A DNA stretch of 64,000 nt from Aquimarina latercula DSM 2041 (GTDB lineage: Bacteria > Bacteroidota > Bacteroidia > Flavobacteriales > Flavobacteriaceae). Positions 1 to 8,779 of this stretch are shown in pieces; the first letter of the stretch is position 1, and the number at the start of each line of letters is the position of its first letter. The translations under genes were made by a program, and so were the position numbers. The notes under the pieces were generated by a model. That model was given only the letters and a program-made list of their open reading frames with translations. It did not search any database and had not been told where the DNA came from. The stretch is taken from assembly GCF_000430645.1 (NCBI RefSeq), contig NZ_AUMK01000005.1, forward strand, positions 310,001 through 374,000, read 5' to 3'.

Positions 1-40
1 GGTGTAATCGCAGGAAGAAATTAACATAAAAAGATTGAAT

Positions 41-346
41 ATGTATGATATGAATCACCTAAAAAAATTAGGTACACTTGGTAAAAATGCTTCTGAAGCT
101 ATGAAAGCTTTTCAGGCTTTTGATAGTATTGCTTTACAAGAAGGAGTTATTCCTGTAAAGTATAAAGAATTAATGGCTGTTGCGGTTGCATTGACAACTC
201 AATGCCCATACTGTTTAGAAATTCATAAGAAAAATGCTATAAAAGCAGGTGCTACACAAGAGGAATTAGCAGAGGCTACATTTGTATCTGCTGCACTTAG
301 AGCAGGTGCTGCTGTTGTGCATGGTGCGCATTTAATGAATGATTAA
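41..346 (+). CDS. carboxymuconolactone decarboxylase (AhpD-like) family protein
   Basis: Small single-domain all-helical protein of about 101 residues. The CMD/AhpD signature CPYCLEIHKK is visible: a CxxC pair followed three residues later by a histidine, which in AhpD relatives forms the thiol peroxidase/disulfide site. The family includes alkylhydroperoxide reductase partners and ring-opening decarboxylases; short stand-alone members like this are usually of unknown substrate, so a redox role in the cytoplasm is inference. The open frame has a TTG at 35, but ATG at 41 is preferred because it fits the usual N-terminus of such proteins. A strong intrinsic terminator follows directly, so this is the last gene of its transcript; its upstream neighbour lies outside the window. 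Confidence 0.85.
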   Translation: MYDMNHLKKLGTLGKNASEAMKAFQAFDSIALQEGVIPVKYKELMAVAVALTTQCPYCLEIHKKNAIKAGATQEELAEATFVSAALRAGAAVVHGAHLMND

Positions 347-362
347 GTTTTCTTAACTTAAT

Positions 363-398
363 AAAGTAAAGCTCCTTTATATAGGAGTTTTACTTTTT
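363..398 (+). terminator. intrinsic terminator after the CMD-family gene
   Basis: A 12-bp stem (365-376 pairing with 383-394, one G-T pair) with a six-base loop is followed by a T-rich run. It sits 17 bases after the stop codon and before the amine oxidase gene. Confidence 0.8.
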
Positions 399-413
399 AT
401 ATTTACTAAGTAT

Positions 414-1469
414 ATGAAATCAGAAGTACTTATTATTGGAGCCGGTCTAACCGGTTTACTACTAGCCTACAGATTAAAGAAACATGGAAAATCTGTAAAA
501 ATTATTGAAGCTAGGAATAGGATTGGTGGAAGAATCCACACCCTTAAATCTGCGAAAGAAACCCCTATTGAAATGGGAGCTACTTGGTTAAGTTTTCAGC
601 ATCAAGAATTGCTAGGATTATTAAGAGAATTAGAGCTTCCTGTTTTTGAACAATATATGCAAGGAATAGCACTTTTTGAACCATTATCAACTGCTCCTCC
701 ACAACAAATTCAATTACCAACAAATCAACAACCAAGTTATCGAATACAACATGGAACTATCGCTATTATACACAAACTTGCTAACGTTCTGGATGAAAAA
801 GAATTGATTCTAAACGAAAAAATAGAACAAATTGATTACGCAAACAATAGTTTTAAAGTTACTTCTTCCAACAATATATATTATACGGATAAAGTTGTTT
901 CTACTATTCCCCCTTCACTTTTAGCAAACTCTATACAATTCTATCCTTCTCTATCAAATAAAGTTATTGAAATCGCCAACAAAACCCATACATGGATGGG
1001 AGATTCTATTAAATTTGGTGTATCCTATGAAACTCCTTTTTGGAAAAATAATAATTACTCAGGAACCGTTTTTAGCAATGTCGGTCCCTTAACTGAATTA
1101 TACGATCACTCTAATGCGGAAAACACTCATTTTTCCCTTAAAGGTTTTTTACAAAATGGTATGGCCTCATATACTAAGGATGAAAGAAAATCAAAAGTAA
1201 TTCATCAACTCCATAAATTATTTGGAGAGGACGCATTAGAATATTTATCCTATGAGGAATTAGTCTGGAAACGAGAACCCTTTACTTCTTTACCTTCTAA
1301 TGATTTTATATTCCCTCATCAAAATAATGGTCATAAAATATATCAACAAGGATACTTCGACGACAAGTTTTTTATAGGAGGTACAGAAACATCCCCTATG
1401 CATGGAGGATATATGGAAGGGGCTATACTTAGCGCACAATCCATATATCAAAAATTATCAGATAAATGA
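414..1469 (+). CDS. FAD-dependent amine oxidase family oxidoreductase
   Basis: The N-terminus carries the dinucleotide-binding motif GAGLTG (residues 9-14) followed by the E-A-R-N-R-I-G-G-R segment typical of the flavin monoamine oxidase/protoporphyrinogen oxidase superfamily. Near the C-terminus the stretch FFIGGTETSPMHGGYMEGA matches the second FAD-binding motif of amine oxidases. At 351 residues it is shorter than classical monoamine oxidases (about 450-500), as are many bacterial relatives. No signal peptide is seen, so it is probably cytoplasmic. The substrate cannot be read from the sequence; an amine or other CH-NH/CH-CH donor is expected. Its stop codon abuts the stop codon of the convergent phosphatase gene with no spacer. 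Confidence 0.85.
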   Translation: MKSEVLIIGAGLTGLLLAYRLKKHGKSVKIIEARNRIGGRIHTLKSAKETPIEMGATWLSFQHQELLGLLRELELPVFEQYMQGIALFEPLSTAPPQQIQLPTNQQPSYRIQHGTIAIIHKLANVLDEKELILNEKIEQIDYANNSFKVTSSNNIYYTDKVVSTIPPSLLANSIQFYPSLSNKVIEIANKTHTWMGDSIKFGVSYETPFWKNNNYSGTVFSNVGPLTELYDHSNAENTHFSLKGFLQNGMASYTKDERKSKVIHQLHKLFGEDALEYLSYEELVWKREPFTSLPSNDFIFPHQNNGHKIYQQGYFDDKFFIGGTETSPMHGGYMEGAILSAQSIYQKLSDK

Positions 1470-3134
1470 TTACTCTAAAACAAAAGACAACACATCACCA
1501 GTAGCTCCATTAGGAAATGTAATTCCTAATAATGCCGAAATAGTTGGAGCAATATCTGGAATTGTTGTCTTAGTAGTGGTGCTACCTTGTTTAATTCCTT
1601 TACCCATAAATAATAACGGAGCATGTGTGTCATAATTTAAACCACTACCGTGCGTAGATCCAGTACGAGAATATGCTATAGTGGCAGGATCTAATACATA
1701 TACCAAATCACCACTTCTTTTTTGGTTATATCCTTTTTGAATAAGTGCACCAATTCCTTCTGTAAAGGTTCCCATTTGTAATTGTTCTCTAGTAAAAACC
1801 TTATCTATTTGATCATATTGTAATATATGATGTGCTATAGCTTTCTGTAATTCTTGTGGGTTTATCTTATTTTTTTCCAATACGTCGTAAGCAAAGAACA
1901 CCTGATCATTAGCTACTTTTTCGATTAGTCCGTTAACTTTAAAGGTTCGTTTTGCAAAATCCATTACACTCACGGTGAGCTCTACCATATCAAAATAACC
2001 TGAAGGTATTTTTACTTTTTTCAGATACGACGGCACTTGAACAGCTCCATGATCCGCAGTTAAAAAAACTGTATAATTACCTTTCCCAACCTTAGTATCT
2101 AATACTCCAAAAAAGCGCTCAAGATCCTTATCTAGCCTTAAATACGTATCCTCTATTTCTTTAGAATTAACTCCGAAATTATGACCAACATAATCCGTAC
2201 TAGAAAAACTCACAGTAAGAACATCTGTAATATCATCCGCTCCTAATGACTCCCCATCTATGGAAGCTATTGCAAAATCGGCAGTTAAACTATTTCCATA
2301 TGCAGATCCCTTAATAATATCATACCCTGCATTTTGATCTTTTAATGCAGCTAAATCATAAGGAAAAGTCGCCTTTTCTTTTCCTTTAAAACCACGCTCG
2401 AAATTGTTCTCATCAGCGCCACTCTCTCCATAAGTAGTAATATCATATAAAGTATTCCACTCTTTAAAATAAGAAGCTGCTTTATCAGATTCATTAAATT
2501 TTTGCACCCAATCCGGTAATTCATTTCTATAATACGTACTAGTAATCCAATTACCTTCATCTTTTCCTCTAAACCAATAAGCTCCATTAGCTGCATGGCC
2601 AGCTGGTAATATTGCTCCCCTATCCTTTATTGCAATACCAATACTCTTTCCTTTTAATTGCGTATGCAATCTGTTTTGATCGGCAAAAGTTGTTGTTTTC
2701 ATACGTCGAGGAGACATTCTTTCTAATTCACTATCAGAACCAACAGCACGTACTAAAGAATCACTAGCACAATACACCATATCTTTCCCAAATTTATCAT
2801 ACCAATTATTAGAAATAATTCCATGATTTTGAGGTGTTGTCCCTGTAAATACCGAAGCGTGTCCTGGTCCTGTATATGTTGGTATATAATTAAAATGATT
2901 GTTTTTACAATTAAAACCTTCATTAATCATTCTTTTAAACCCTCCTTGACCAAAACGATCATAAAATCTAGTTAAATAATCATACCGCATCTGATCTACT
3001 ACTATCCCTACAACTAATTTTGGTCGGACAGAAATTGTTTCTTCAGAGTTTATCTTTATTGATGATGAATCTTTGGTTGCACACTGAGTAACTGTTATTA
3101 TTAAAATAATTGCTAAAAATATCTTCTTTATCAT
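1470..3134 (-). CDS. PafA-like alkaline phosphatase lipoprotein
   Basis: Alkaline phosphatase superfamily protein of the PafA type described from Elizabethkingia/Flavobacterium. The N-terminal metal and nucleophile region reads VVGIVVDQMRYDYLTRF and later TYTGPGHASVFTG, in which a threonine replaces the serine nucleophile of E. coli PhoA, as in PafA. The C-terminal FLTADHGAVQVP supplies the Asp-His metal ligands, and a further GSTHGSG histidine motif follows. It should hydrolyse phosphate monoesters outside the cytoplasm. The start at 3134 is preferred over an ATG at 3176 because it begins a clean signal sequence (MIKKIFLAIILIITVTQC) ending in a possible lipobox cysteine. It converges with the amine oxidase gene with zero spacing and diverges from mlaE. 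Confidence 0.88.
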   Translation of the reverse strand: MIKKIFLAIILIITVTQCATKDSSSIKINSEETISVRPKLVVGIVVDQMRYDYLTRFYDRFGQGGFKRMINEGFNCKNNHFNYIPTYTGPGHASVFTGTTPQNHGIISNNWYDKFGKDMVYCASDSLVRAVGSDSELERMSPRRMKTTTFADQNRLHTQLKGKSIGIAIKDRGAILPAGHAANGAYWFRGKDEGNWITSTYYRNELPDWVQKFNESDKAASYFKEWNTLYDITTYGESGADENNFERGFKGKEKATFPYDLAALKDQNAGYDIIKGSAYGNSLTADFAIASIDGESLGADDITDVLTVSFSSTDYVGHNFGVNSKEIEDTYLRLDKDLERFFGVLDTKVGKGNYTVFLTADHGAVQVPSYLKKVKIPSGYFDMVELTVSVMDFAKRTFKVNGLIEKVANDQVFFAYDVLEKNKINPQELQKAIAHHILQYDQIDKVFTREQLQMGTFTEGIGALIQKGYNQKRSGDLVYVLDPATIAYSRTGSTHGSGLNYDTHAPLLFMGKGIKQGSTTTKTTIPDIAPTISALLGITFPNGATGDVLSFVLE

Positions 3135-3250
3135 TATCTGTTTACATTTTAAAAGGCTAAAATACCTTTTATGCAAATGTAAAACTTTAATAGAAGGTTA
3201 AATGCTGTCCCTATTTTTTTTTCTATTTTAGCCCTTCTAATGTAGAACAT

Positions 3251-3988
3251 ATGTTTTATCTCGACGATATTGGTCGCTATTTTTTAATGCTGAAAAAAGT
3301 TTTTAGTCGAATGACTAAAGGCTCTGTGCTTAGAAGCCTGATATTTAAAGAAATAGATGATCTTATTATTGGTTCTTTAGGAATTACCGTATTTCTTGCT
3401 TTCTTTATTGGAGCTGTAATCGCGATTCAAACAGCTTTAAACCTAACAAATCCATTAATTCCTAAACAATTAATTGGGTTTGCCTCTAGACAATCTATGA
3501 TTCTCGAATTTGCTCCCACTTTCCTTTCTGTTATTATGGCTGGAAAAGTAGGATCCTTTATTACATCTAGTATCGGAACGATGAGAGTTACTGAACAAAT
3601 TGATGCCTTGGAAGTAATGGGAATAAATTCATTAAATTATCTTGTATTTCCTAAAATCATAGCGATGTTAATGTATCCATTTGTAATAGCTATTGCAATG
3701 TTCGTAGGTGTATTTGGAGCTTATATTGCTGGCGTTTATGGAGGATTTGTTTCGGGTTCGGAGTTTTTAACAGGCTTGCGAGAAGAATTCATACCGTATC
3801 ACTTAACATATGCGTTTATCAAAACGTTCATTTTTGCCTTTCTATTGGCAACAATTCCATCTTTTCATGGATATTACATGACCGGAGGTGCCTTAGGAGT
3901 TGGTAAAGCGAGTACCTCTGCCTTTGTATGGACAACAGTGGTTATAGTAACTTCTAATTATATATTAACTCAATTATTGTTAAGCTAA
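3251..3988 (+). CDS. mlaE: MlaE family lipid ABC transporter permease
   Basis: Integral membrane protein of 245 residues with the MlaE/DUF140 pattern: an amphipathic N-terminal helix, then several membrane segments, including GITVFLAFFIGAVIAIQTAL and the conserved glycine-rich GKVGSFITSSIGTMRVTEQI loop followed by IDALEVMGINSLNYLVFPK. The latter is the hallmark of MlaE-type permeases. With the ATPase encoded next, it forms the inner-membrane core that moves phospholipid between the inner membrane and periplasm to keep outer-membrane asymmetry. It overlaps the downstream ATPase gene by one base (TAATG), implying translational coupling. No mlaD-like substrate-binding gene follows within the window. 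Confidence 0.93.
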   Translation: MFYLDDIGRYFLMLKKVFSRMTKGSVLRSLIFKEIDDLIIGSLGITVFLAFFIGAVIAIQTALNLTNPLIPKQLIGFASRQSMILEFAPTFLSVIMAGKVGSFITSSIGTMRVTEQIDALEVMGINSLNYLVFPKIIAMLMYPFVIAIAMFVGVFGAYIAGVYGGFVSGSEFLTGLREEFIPYHLTYAFIKTFIFAFLLATIPSFHGYYMTGGALGVGKASTSAFVWTTVVIVTSNYILTQLLLS

Positions 3989-4752
3989 TGATAGAAGTAA
4001 AAGATATACATAAAGGTTTTAATGGCGAACAAATTCTTAAGGGAATAACTACTACATTCGAACGAGGAAAAACAAATTTAATCATTGGAACCAGTGGTAG
4101 TGGTAAGACCGTTTTTCTTAAATGCATGCTGGGTTTATTTACTCCAGAGGAAGGCTCTATTTGTTATGATGGAGCTACCTACTCTGACCTTTCTACAGAA
4201 GAACAACGTGACTTAAGAGAACAAATGGGCATGGTATTTCAGGGAAGTGCATTATTTGATTCTATGACTGTAGAAGAAAATGTAATGTTTCCTCTAATGA
4301 TGTTTACAAAACAGAAAAAAGAAGAAATGCTGGTACGAGTAAATGAAGTATTAGCTCGCGTTAATCTAGAGAATTCTAACAACAAACTTCCTTCAGAAAT
4401 AAGTGGTGGAATGCAAAAACGTGTGGCCATAGCAAGAGCAATTGTAACTAGGCCTAAATATCTTTTTTGTGATGAACCTAACTCTGGATTAGATCCAAGA
4501 ACGGCCATCGTAATTGATAATTTGATTAAAGAAATTACTGAAGAATATGATATTACCACCATCATCAATACCCATGATATGAATTCTGTTATGGAAATTG
4601 GTGAAAAAATCGTTTTCTTAAAATTTGGTAACCTAGAATGGGAAGGAGATAAAACACAAATTTTCAAAACTGATAATGAAGCCGTTACGGAGTTTGTTTA
4701 TTCCTCTAACTTATTTAAAAAAGTACGCGATGCGCAGTTAAAGGGATTGTAA
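3988..4752 (+). CDS. mlaF: MlaF family ABC transporter ATP-binding protein
   Basis: ABC ATPase of 254 residues. Walker A is GTSGSGKT (residues 34-41), the signature motif is SGGMQKRVA, and Walker B is YLFCDEP followed by NSGLDPRTA; the switch histidine is in INTHDMNSV. The sequence MVFQGSALFDSMTVEENVMFPL is characteristic of the Ttg2A/MlaF branch. It powers the MlaE permease encoded immediately upstream, with the start codon overlapping the mlaE stop. The next gene is on the opposite strand, so the visible operon has only these two members. Confidence 0.93.
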   Translation: MIEVKDIHKGFNGEQILKGITTTFERGKTNLIIGTSGSGKTVFLKCMLGLFTPEEGSICYDGATYSDLSTEEQRDLREQMGMVFQGSALFDSMTVEENVMFPLMMFTKQKKEEMLVRVNEVLARVNLENSNNKLPSEISGGMQKRVAIARAIVTRPKYLFCDEPNSGLDPRTAIVIDNLIKEITEEYDITTIINTHDMNSVMEIGEKIVFLKFGNLEWEGDKTQIFKTDNEAVTEFVYSSNLFKKVRDAQLKGL

Positions 4753-4792
4753 ACAGTTCTTACTGCTAGTGTTATAATTTTAAGATGTATTT

Positions 4793-5509
4793 CTATTTTG
4801 CCATTAAAACATTTTCTGGAATCATATTTTCCATCTTAGCAAACGCTAAACTTAAATCGCTGTCTTTAATATCATCAAGTAACCATTTACCATCAGTATA
4901 TTCCATAACCCAGATATGGCTTTCATTTTGATACCCTCTATTTCCTTCTATAATTTTTTGAGTATCCCTATTTATTAGATAGTCTTCAATTGTCCCGGAT
5001 ATACTAATCACAATTTTTGAACCTTCCAAATCATTCTCATTTGTTAATTCCAAATACAACGGTCTTATTTTATGAATCTTCTGAAGATTACAAATATTTT
5101 GTAAATTATTAGATTTCCATTTATCTAGATGGGTAGATTGCTGATTTTGCCAATACCAATGATTTACGTGTTCTTTAACTTTACTCATATCTTCATCTCC
5201 CCAAGCATCATAAACACGGGTAATTATATTTGAAAAATTCTTTTCTAAATTTAACCAAGAAAAATCTCTATTCTTTAAGCCAATATGCATTAACTGTTTC
5301 TTTGTTTTTTTTACCTTAAAAAACTCAACCGACTTTATGTAAATAATAAATGGTAATAAAACAATAGTAACAACTAATAGTAAAATTTTACCCCACCAAG
5401 TTTTAAATAGACCTTTAGCTATAGCCCCTCCAGGTCCTGCATATAGAGGATCAATAAAAAAAAGAAAAGTTATAAATAGTATAAATAATATAATTTCAGA
5501 CTTTTTCAT
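4793..5509 (-). CDS. Tim44-like domain membrane protein
   Basis: Protein of 238 residues. The first 24 residues form a signal peptide or membrane anchor ending in FIDPLYAG; a glycine-rich stretch follows, then a second hydrophobic segment (about residues 41-61). The C-terminal part (about 85-235) looks like a Tim44/NTF2-like fold: an amphipathic ITRVYDAWGDEDMSKVKEHV segment followed by alternating strands ending in IWVMEYTDGKWLLDDIKD. Bacterial members of this family are of unknown function and are usually membrane-anchored. The gene is alone on its strand between mlaF (convergent) and the DUF389 gene, about 60 bases from the latter's stop. Confidence 0.7.
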   Translation of the reverse strand: MKKSEIILFILFITFLFFIDPLYAGPGGAIAKGLFKTWWGKILLLVVTIVLLPFIIYIKSVEFFKVKKTKKQLMHIGLKNRDFSWLNLEKNFSNIITRVYDAWGDEDMSKVKEHVNHWYWQNQQSTHLDKWKSNNLQNICNLQKIHKIRPLYLELTNENDLEGSKIVISISGTIEDYLINRDTQKIIEGNRGYQNESHIWVMEYTDGKWLLDDIKDSDLSLAFAKMENMIPENVLMAK

Positions 5510-5570
5510 AACTTCATTTCGCTTACTTTACTAAAATTCATAACACACGATCAAAATCAAATTAATAAAA

Positions 5571-7034
5571 TTACTTTACCAACAACGTATCGGCTTTTAA
5601 CTCTCCAGTTATCCACTCTCTTAAATCTTTATTCCTAACCTCGTGAAGACTGTCGGACACCTGGAATTTCCACTGTGGAAAAATTACCTTTACCGTATCC
5701 ACTTTTAAGAAATTAGACTGTAAAACTTCACCATATCCTAATTGTAACAAATCAGGGAAACGAATTTTAGCGTCTTTTGCAATATTATTATAAGGCAATA
5801 TATCTACAGGAATAACTTTTTGAGCTTCGGCTAATTGAGTTTCCATTAGTGCCAATCGAATCTTTAGATCTTCAACTTTATCTAATAGCGCCTCATTTTC
5901 AGTTTCTAATCGATTTAACTCTACAATATACCGATCATTTGCCTTAGAAATTTGATCTATTCCTCTAGCTTTATTACCTCTTATTATTAGTTCAAAATCA
6001 CTTATATTTTCATACTTAAGAATTTCATTTTCGAGATCACTTTTGGTAGCTTCAGTTATCTCACCATCAAAGAAAAGTTTGATTGTCTTTTTATCATAAT
6101 CAGGTATTGGTTTTCTCAGATATAAATCTGGATTTTCATCAATTTCTTCTGATATAAAACGATCATAATCTCCTTCCATCTTACTTTGATTTAGTGTAAT
6201 AACAAAAGTATAGATAGCTGGTATCATAACTAACACTGCCGTAAAAGAAACTAATCTAGCAATCAGTTTACGTTTTGCAGAATTCGCATATCGAAGCATT
6301 GGAAACCTTAATAGTTTTAGAACAATAAATGTTGCCAATGCTATAAAAATAGTATTAATAGTAAATAAAAACATTGCTCCCAAAGCATATTCATATTTAC
6401 CTATCGCCAGTCCAAAACCAACAGTACATAACGGTGGCATTAAAGCTGTGGCAATTGCTACACCAAATATCACACTAGCAATAGTTCCTTTTTTTGTTCT
6501 AGCAATAATCAACGCTAATCCCCCAAAGAAGGCTATCAATACATCCCTTATATCAGGTTTAGTTCTAGCTAATAATTCTGAAGATTCGACTTTTAATGGA
6601 AATAAAAAGAAAAACAACCAGGCCGTAAGAATACTAAGAACCACCATAACGGTGAAATTAACCAAGGACTTTCTTAAAGTGTCTATATCATTGACAGCAA
6701 TAGACATTCCTATTCCTAAAATAGGCCCCATTAACGGTGATATTAACATCGCTCCTATTACTACGGGAATTGAATTTGCATTTAAACCAATAGAAGCAAT
6801 AAATATAGAACATATCAAAATCCAAGCAGTAGCCCCTTTAAAAGGTATATCTGCTTTTATCAATTCTATGGTACTCTCTCTATCAGTATCATGACGAAAA
6901 TCTAACAACTCTTTCAAAAAAGTAGAACCACTACGAAACAATCCTTTGGCATCTTTTTTTACCGCTTGCTTTTGTTCTTCTACCTTTTCATCTTGAGACT
7001 TCCCCTGAGGATTTTGTGTATTTTCTTCCATCAA
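5571..7034 (-). CDS. DUF389 domain-containing membrane protein
   Basis: Protein of 487 residues with the conserved DUF389 membrane core: AWILICSIFIASIGLNANS, then VVIGAMLISPLMGPILGIGMS, and later IASVIFGVAIATALMPPLCTVGFGLAIG, all characteristic of this family. About six to seven membrane segments fill residues 70-285. The C-terminal 200 residues are soluble and include a coiled-coil stretch around residues 355-400. Function in the family is unknown; a transport role is often suggested. The stop of manC and the start of this gene are two bases apart, so it is the last gene of a SprT - manC - DUF389 operon. Confidence 0.85.
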   Translation of the reverse strand: MMEENTQNPQGKSQDEKVEEQKQAVKKDAKGLFRSGSTFLKELLDFRHDTDRESTIELIKADIPFKGATAWILICSIFIASIGLNANSIPVVIGAMLISPLMGPILGIGMSIAVNDIDTLRKSLVNFTVMVVLSILTAWLFFFLFPLKVESSELLARTKPDIRDVLIAFFGGLALIIARTKKGTIASVIFGVAIATALMPPLCTVGFGLAIGKYEYALGAMFLFTINTIFIALATFIVLKLLRFPMLRYANSAKRKLIARLVSFTAVLVMIPAIYTFVITLNQSKMEGDYDRFISEEIDENPDLYLRKPIPDYDKKTIKLFFDGEITEATKSDLENEILKYENISDFELIIRGNKARGIDQISKANDRYIVELNRLETENEALLDKVEDLKIRLALMETQLAEAQKVIPVDILPYNNIAKDAKIRFPDLLQLGYGEVLQSNFLKVDTVKVIFPQWKFQVSDSLHEVRNKDLREWITGELKADTLLVK

Positions 7035-7036
7035 TA

Positions 7037-8113
7037 TTATCCGTATTTTTCTCCGTATGTATCTTTTACTTTTTTAAGAACTTGTTTAATATCCTGTTCT
7101 TTTTTCTTAGGATAAATCAATAAAACTTCATCTTTATCCACTATAATATAATCTTCTAAACCATCGACAACGACGATTTTATCCCCAGAAGTTCTAATCA
7201 TATTTCCTGAAGAATCTTCTGATAAAACTCTGGCATTTACAACAGCATTCTTAGCTTCTGTCTTATCCAATTTATCATATAGAGACCCCCAAGTACCTAA
7301 ATCATTCCAATCAAAAGTAGCTGGTAATACATATACATTTTCTGCATGTTCTAAAATAGCATAGTCAATAGAAATATTCTCGGCTAATGGATAGTTTTTT
7401 TCTATAAAACTACTTTCTTCGGATGTATTATACACTCCTATCCCTTTTTCGAATAACGCTGTCATTTCTTTTTGAAACTTAGCAAATGCATTCACGATAC
7501 TTTTTGCGCTCCAAATAAAGATCCCAGCATTCCAAAGATAGTTCCCTTGATCCAAGAATTTTTTAGCCGTTTCATAATTTGGTTTTTCCGTAAATTGAGC
7601 TACTTTTTTTATTGCAGTTGTTTCTTCATTGTACTGTATATAACCATAGCCTGTATTTGGAAAAGCAGGTTGTATACCTAAGGTCATTAAGATATCATCT
7701 TTCGAACATGCCTCGAAACTTTGCTTTAAATTTTGTGCAAATGCATCTTCATCTTCAATCCAATGATCACTAGGCGCAACCACCATAACTGCATCAGAAT
7801 TCTCTTTCTGTATTTTTAAAGCCGCATATAATATACAAGGAGCTGTATTACGCATCGCAGGTTCTGTTACAACTTGTCGCTGTGCTGCTTCAGGTAATTG
7901 TTCTAAAACCAAATCATTATATCTTTCATTGGTCAATATGAAAATGTTCTCCTTTGGGATAATCTTTGATAGTCTACTAAATGTTCTTTGGATCAGAGTT
8001 TCTCCAGTTCCCAGCATATCGTGAAATTGCTTTGGAAACTCTGTTGTACTAACAGGCCAAAATCTAGACCCAACTCCCCCAGCCATTAAAATAGCATAAT
8101 AATTTTTTTCCAT
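7037..8113 (-). CDS. manC: mannose-1-phosphate guanylyltransferase
   Basis: Type I nucleotidyltransferase of 358 residues. The N-terminal pyrophosphorylase signature LMAGGVGSRFWPVS is at residues 9-22, the metal-binding region reads VMVVAPSDHWI, and the FTEKP motif follows the GYGYIQY segment. It joins mannose-1-phosphate and GTP to give GDP-mannose, the precursor of fucosylated and mannosylated surface glycans. The length is that of the stand-alone guanylyltransferase; the C-terminal isomerase domain of bifunctional AlgA-type enzymes is absent. It is sandwiched with two-base gaps between the SprT-like and DUF389 genes in one operon. Confidence 0.93.
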   Translation of the reverse strand: MEKNYYAILMAGGVGSRFWPVSTTEFPKQFHDMLGTGETLIQRTFSRLSKIIPKENIFILTNERYNDLVLEQLPEAAQRQVVTEPAMRNTAPCILYAALKIQKENSDAVMVVAPSDHWIEDEDAFAQNLKQSFEACSKDDILMTLGIQPAFPNTGYGYIQYNEETTAIKKVAQFTEKPNYETAKKFLDQGNYLWNAGIFIWSAKSIVNAFAKFQKEMTALFEKGIGVYNTSEESSFIEKNYPLAENISIDYAILEHAENVYVLPATFDWNDLGTWGSLYDKLDKTEAKNAVVNARVLSEDSSGNMIRTSGDKIVVVDGLEDYIIVDKDEVLLIYPKKKEQDIKQVLKKVKDTYGEKYG

Positions 8114-8115
8114 AA

Positions 8116-8712
8116 TTAATTTAATAATTCGACTTCTGCATTGGGGTTAAACAGGTATACCCTGCCTGTGCTTAGTTCGACACATTCGTAACGTTTAACT
8201 CTTTTATTTCCTCTTTGGAAAATCTTTCCATTATATAACCTAAATCGACTTCCTAACGGTATTTCAAAGATATAATTTTTATCATTCTCTGGGTCATATT
8301 GTTTTAACGCAAGTGATAATTTTTCGTCAGTATCGCTACTTGCCCTTGGATTCTTAAAATGATTTGCAATAACAGGTAATAATTTAGAAGGAAAGACATC
8401 AGGGTTAATATATGGTAACATGAGTTGCTGAAAAGTTCTTTTCCATTCTATTCCATGAGGTTTAATATTGCGCCCATACTTCTCGAAAGCTACTAAATGT
8501 CCAATTTCGTGAATTAAAGTAATTAGAAAACGATATGTGTTCAAAGAAGCATTTACAGTAATCAGATGTCTACCATCTGGCATTTTACGGTAATCCCCAT
8601 GACGCGATGCTCGTTCATTAACAATTTTAAGATGAACATTACACCTAACAATCAAATCGAAAGCGGGTTCTATAGCTCTTTCAGGGATATATCTTGCCAA
8701 GATTTCCTTCAT
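8116..8712 (-). CDS. SprT-like zinc metalloprotease family protein
   Basis: About 198 residues. The zinc-binding motif HEIGHLVAFEKYG is clear: HExxH followed by a downstream histidine in IKPHGIEWKRTF, the pattern of SprT/SprTN1-like domains. The C-terminal part is rich in basic and aromatic residues and resembles the small beta-rich tail of bacterial SprT proteins, but lacks an obvious cysteine zinc ribbon. SprTN-type proteases cut proteins crosslinked to DNA; the bacterial role is largely unproven. The start at 8712 (MKEILARYIP) is preferred over an ATG at 8739, which would place coding sequence inside the terminator hairpin. It heads the operon with manC and DUF389. Confidence 0.85.
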   Translation of the reverse strand: MKEILARYIPERAIEPAFDLIVRCNVHLKIVNERASRHGDYRKMPDGRHLITVNASLNTYRFLITLIHEIGHLVAFEKYGRNIKPHGIEWKRTFQQLMLPYINPDVFPSKLLPVIANHFKNPRASSDTDEKLSLALKQYDPENDKNYIFEIPLGSRFRLYNGKIFQRGNKRVKRYECVELSTGRVYLFNPNAEVELLN

Positions 8713-8730
8713 TGTCGCAAAATACAAAAA

Positions 8731-8755
8731 TAAGCGCATCAGAAGGATGCGCTTA
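8731..8755 (-). terminator. intrinsic terminator of the von Willebrand A lipoprotein gene
   Basis: Perfect 10-bp stem (8731-8740 with 8746-8755) and a five-base loop; read on the minus strand it is followed by a T-rich tract. It lies 24 bases after the stop of the vWA gene and before the SprT-like start. Confidence 0.8.
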
Positions 8756-8779
8756 CTAAAGAATTCTTATCAAATAGCA

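Noticed and set aside
1..24. Seven in-frame codons ending in TAA (GVIAGRN) that could be the end of an upstream gene
   Set aside because: Too short to support a call; any 24-base stretch can end in a stop.
1402..1635. Plus-strand 77-codon frame across the amine oxidase/phosphatase junction
   Set aside because: Lies over the ends of two convergent genes in a different frame; the sequence does not resemble a protein domain.
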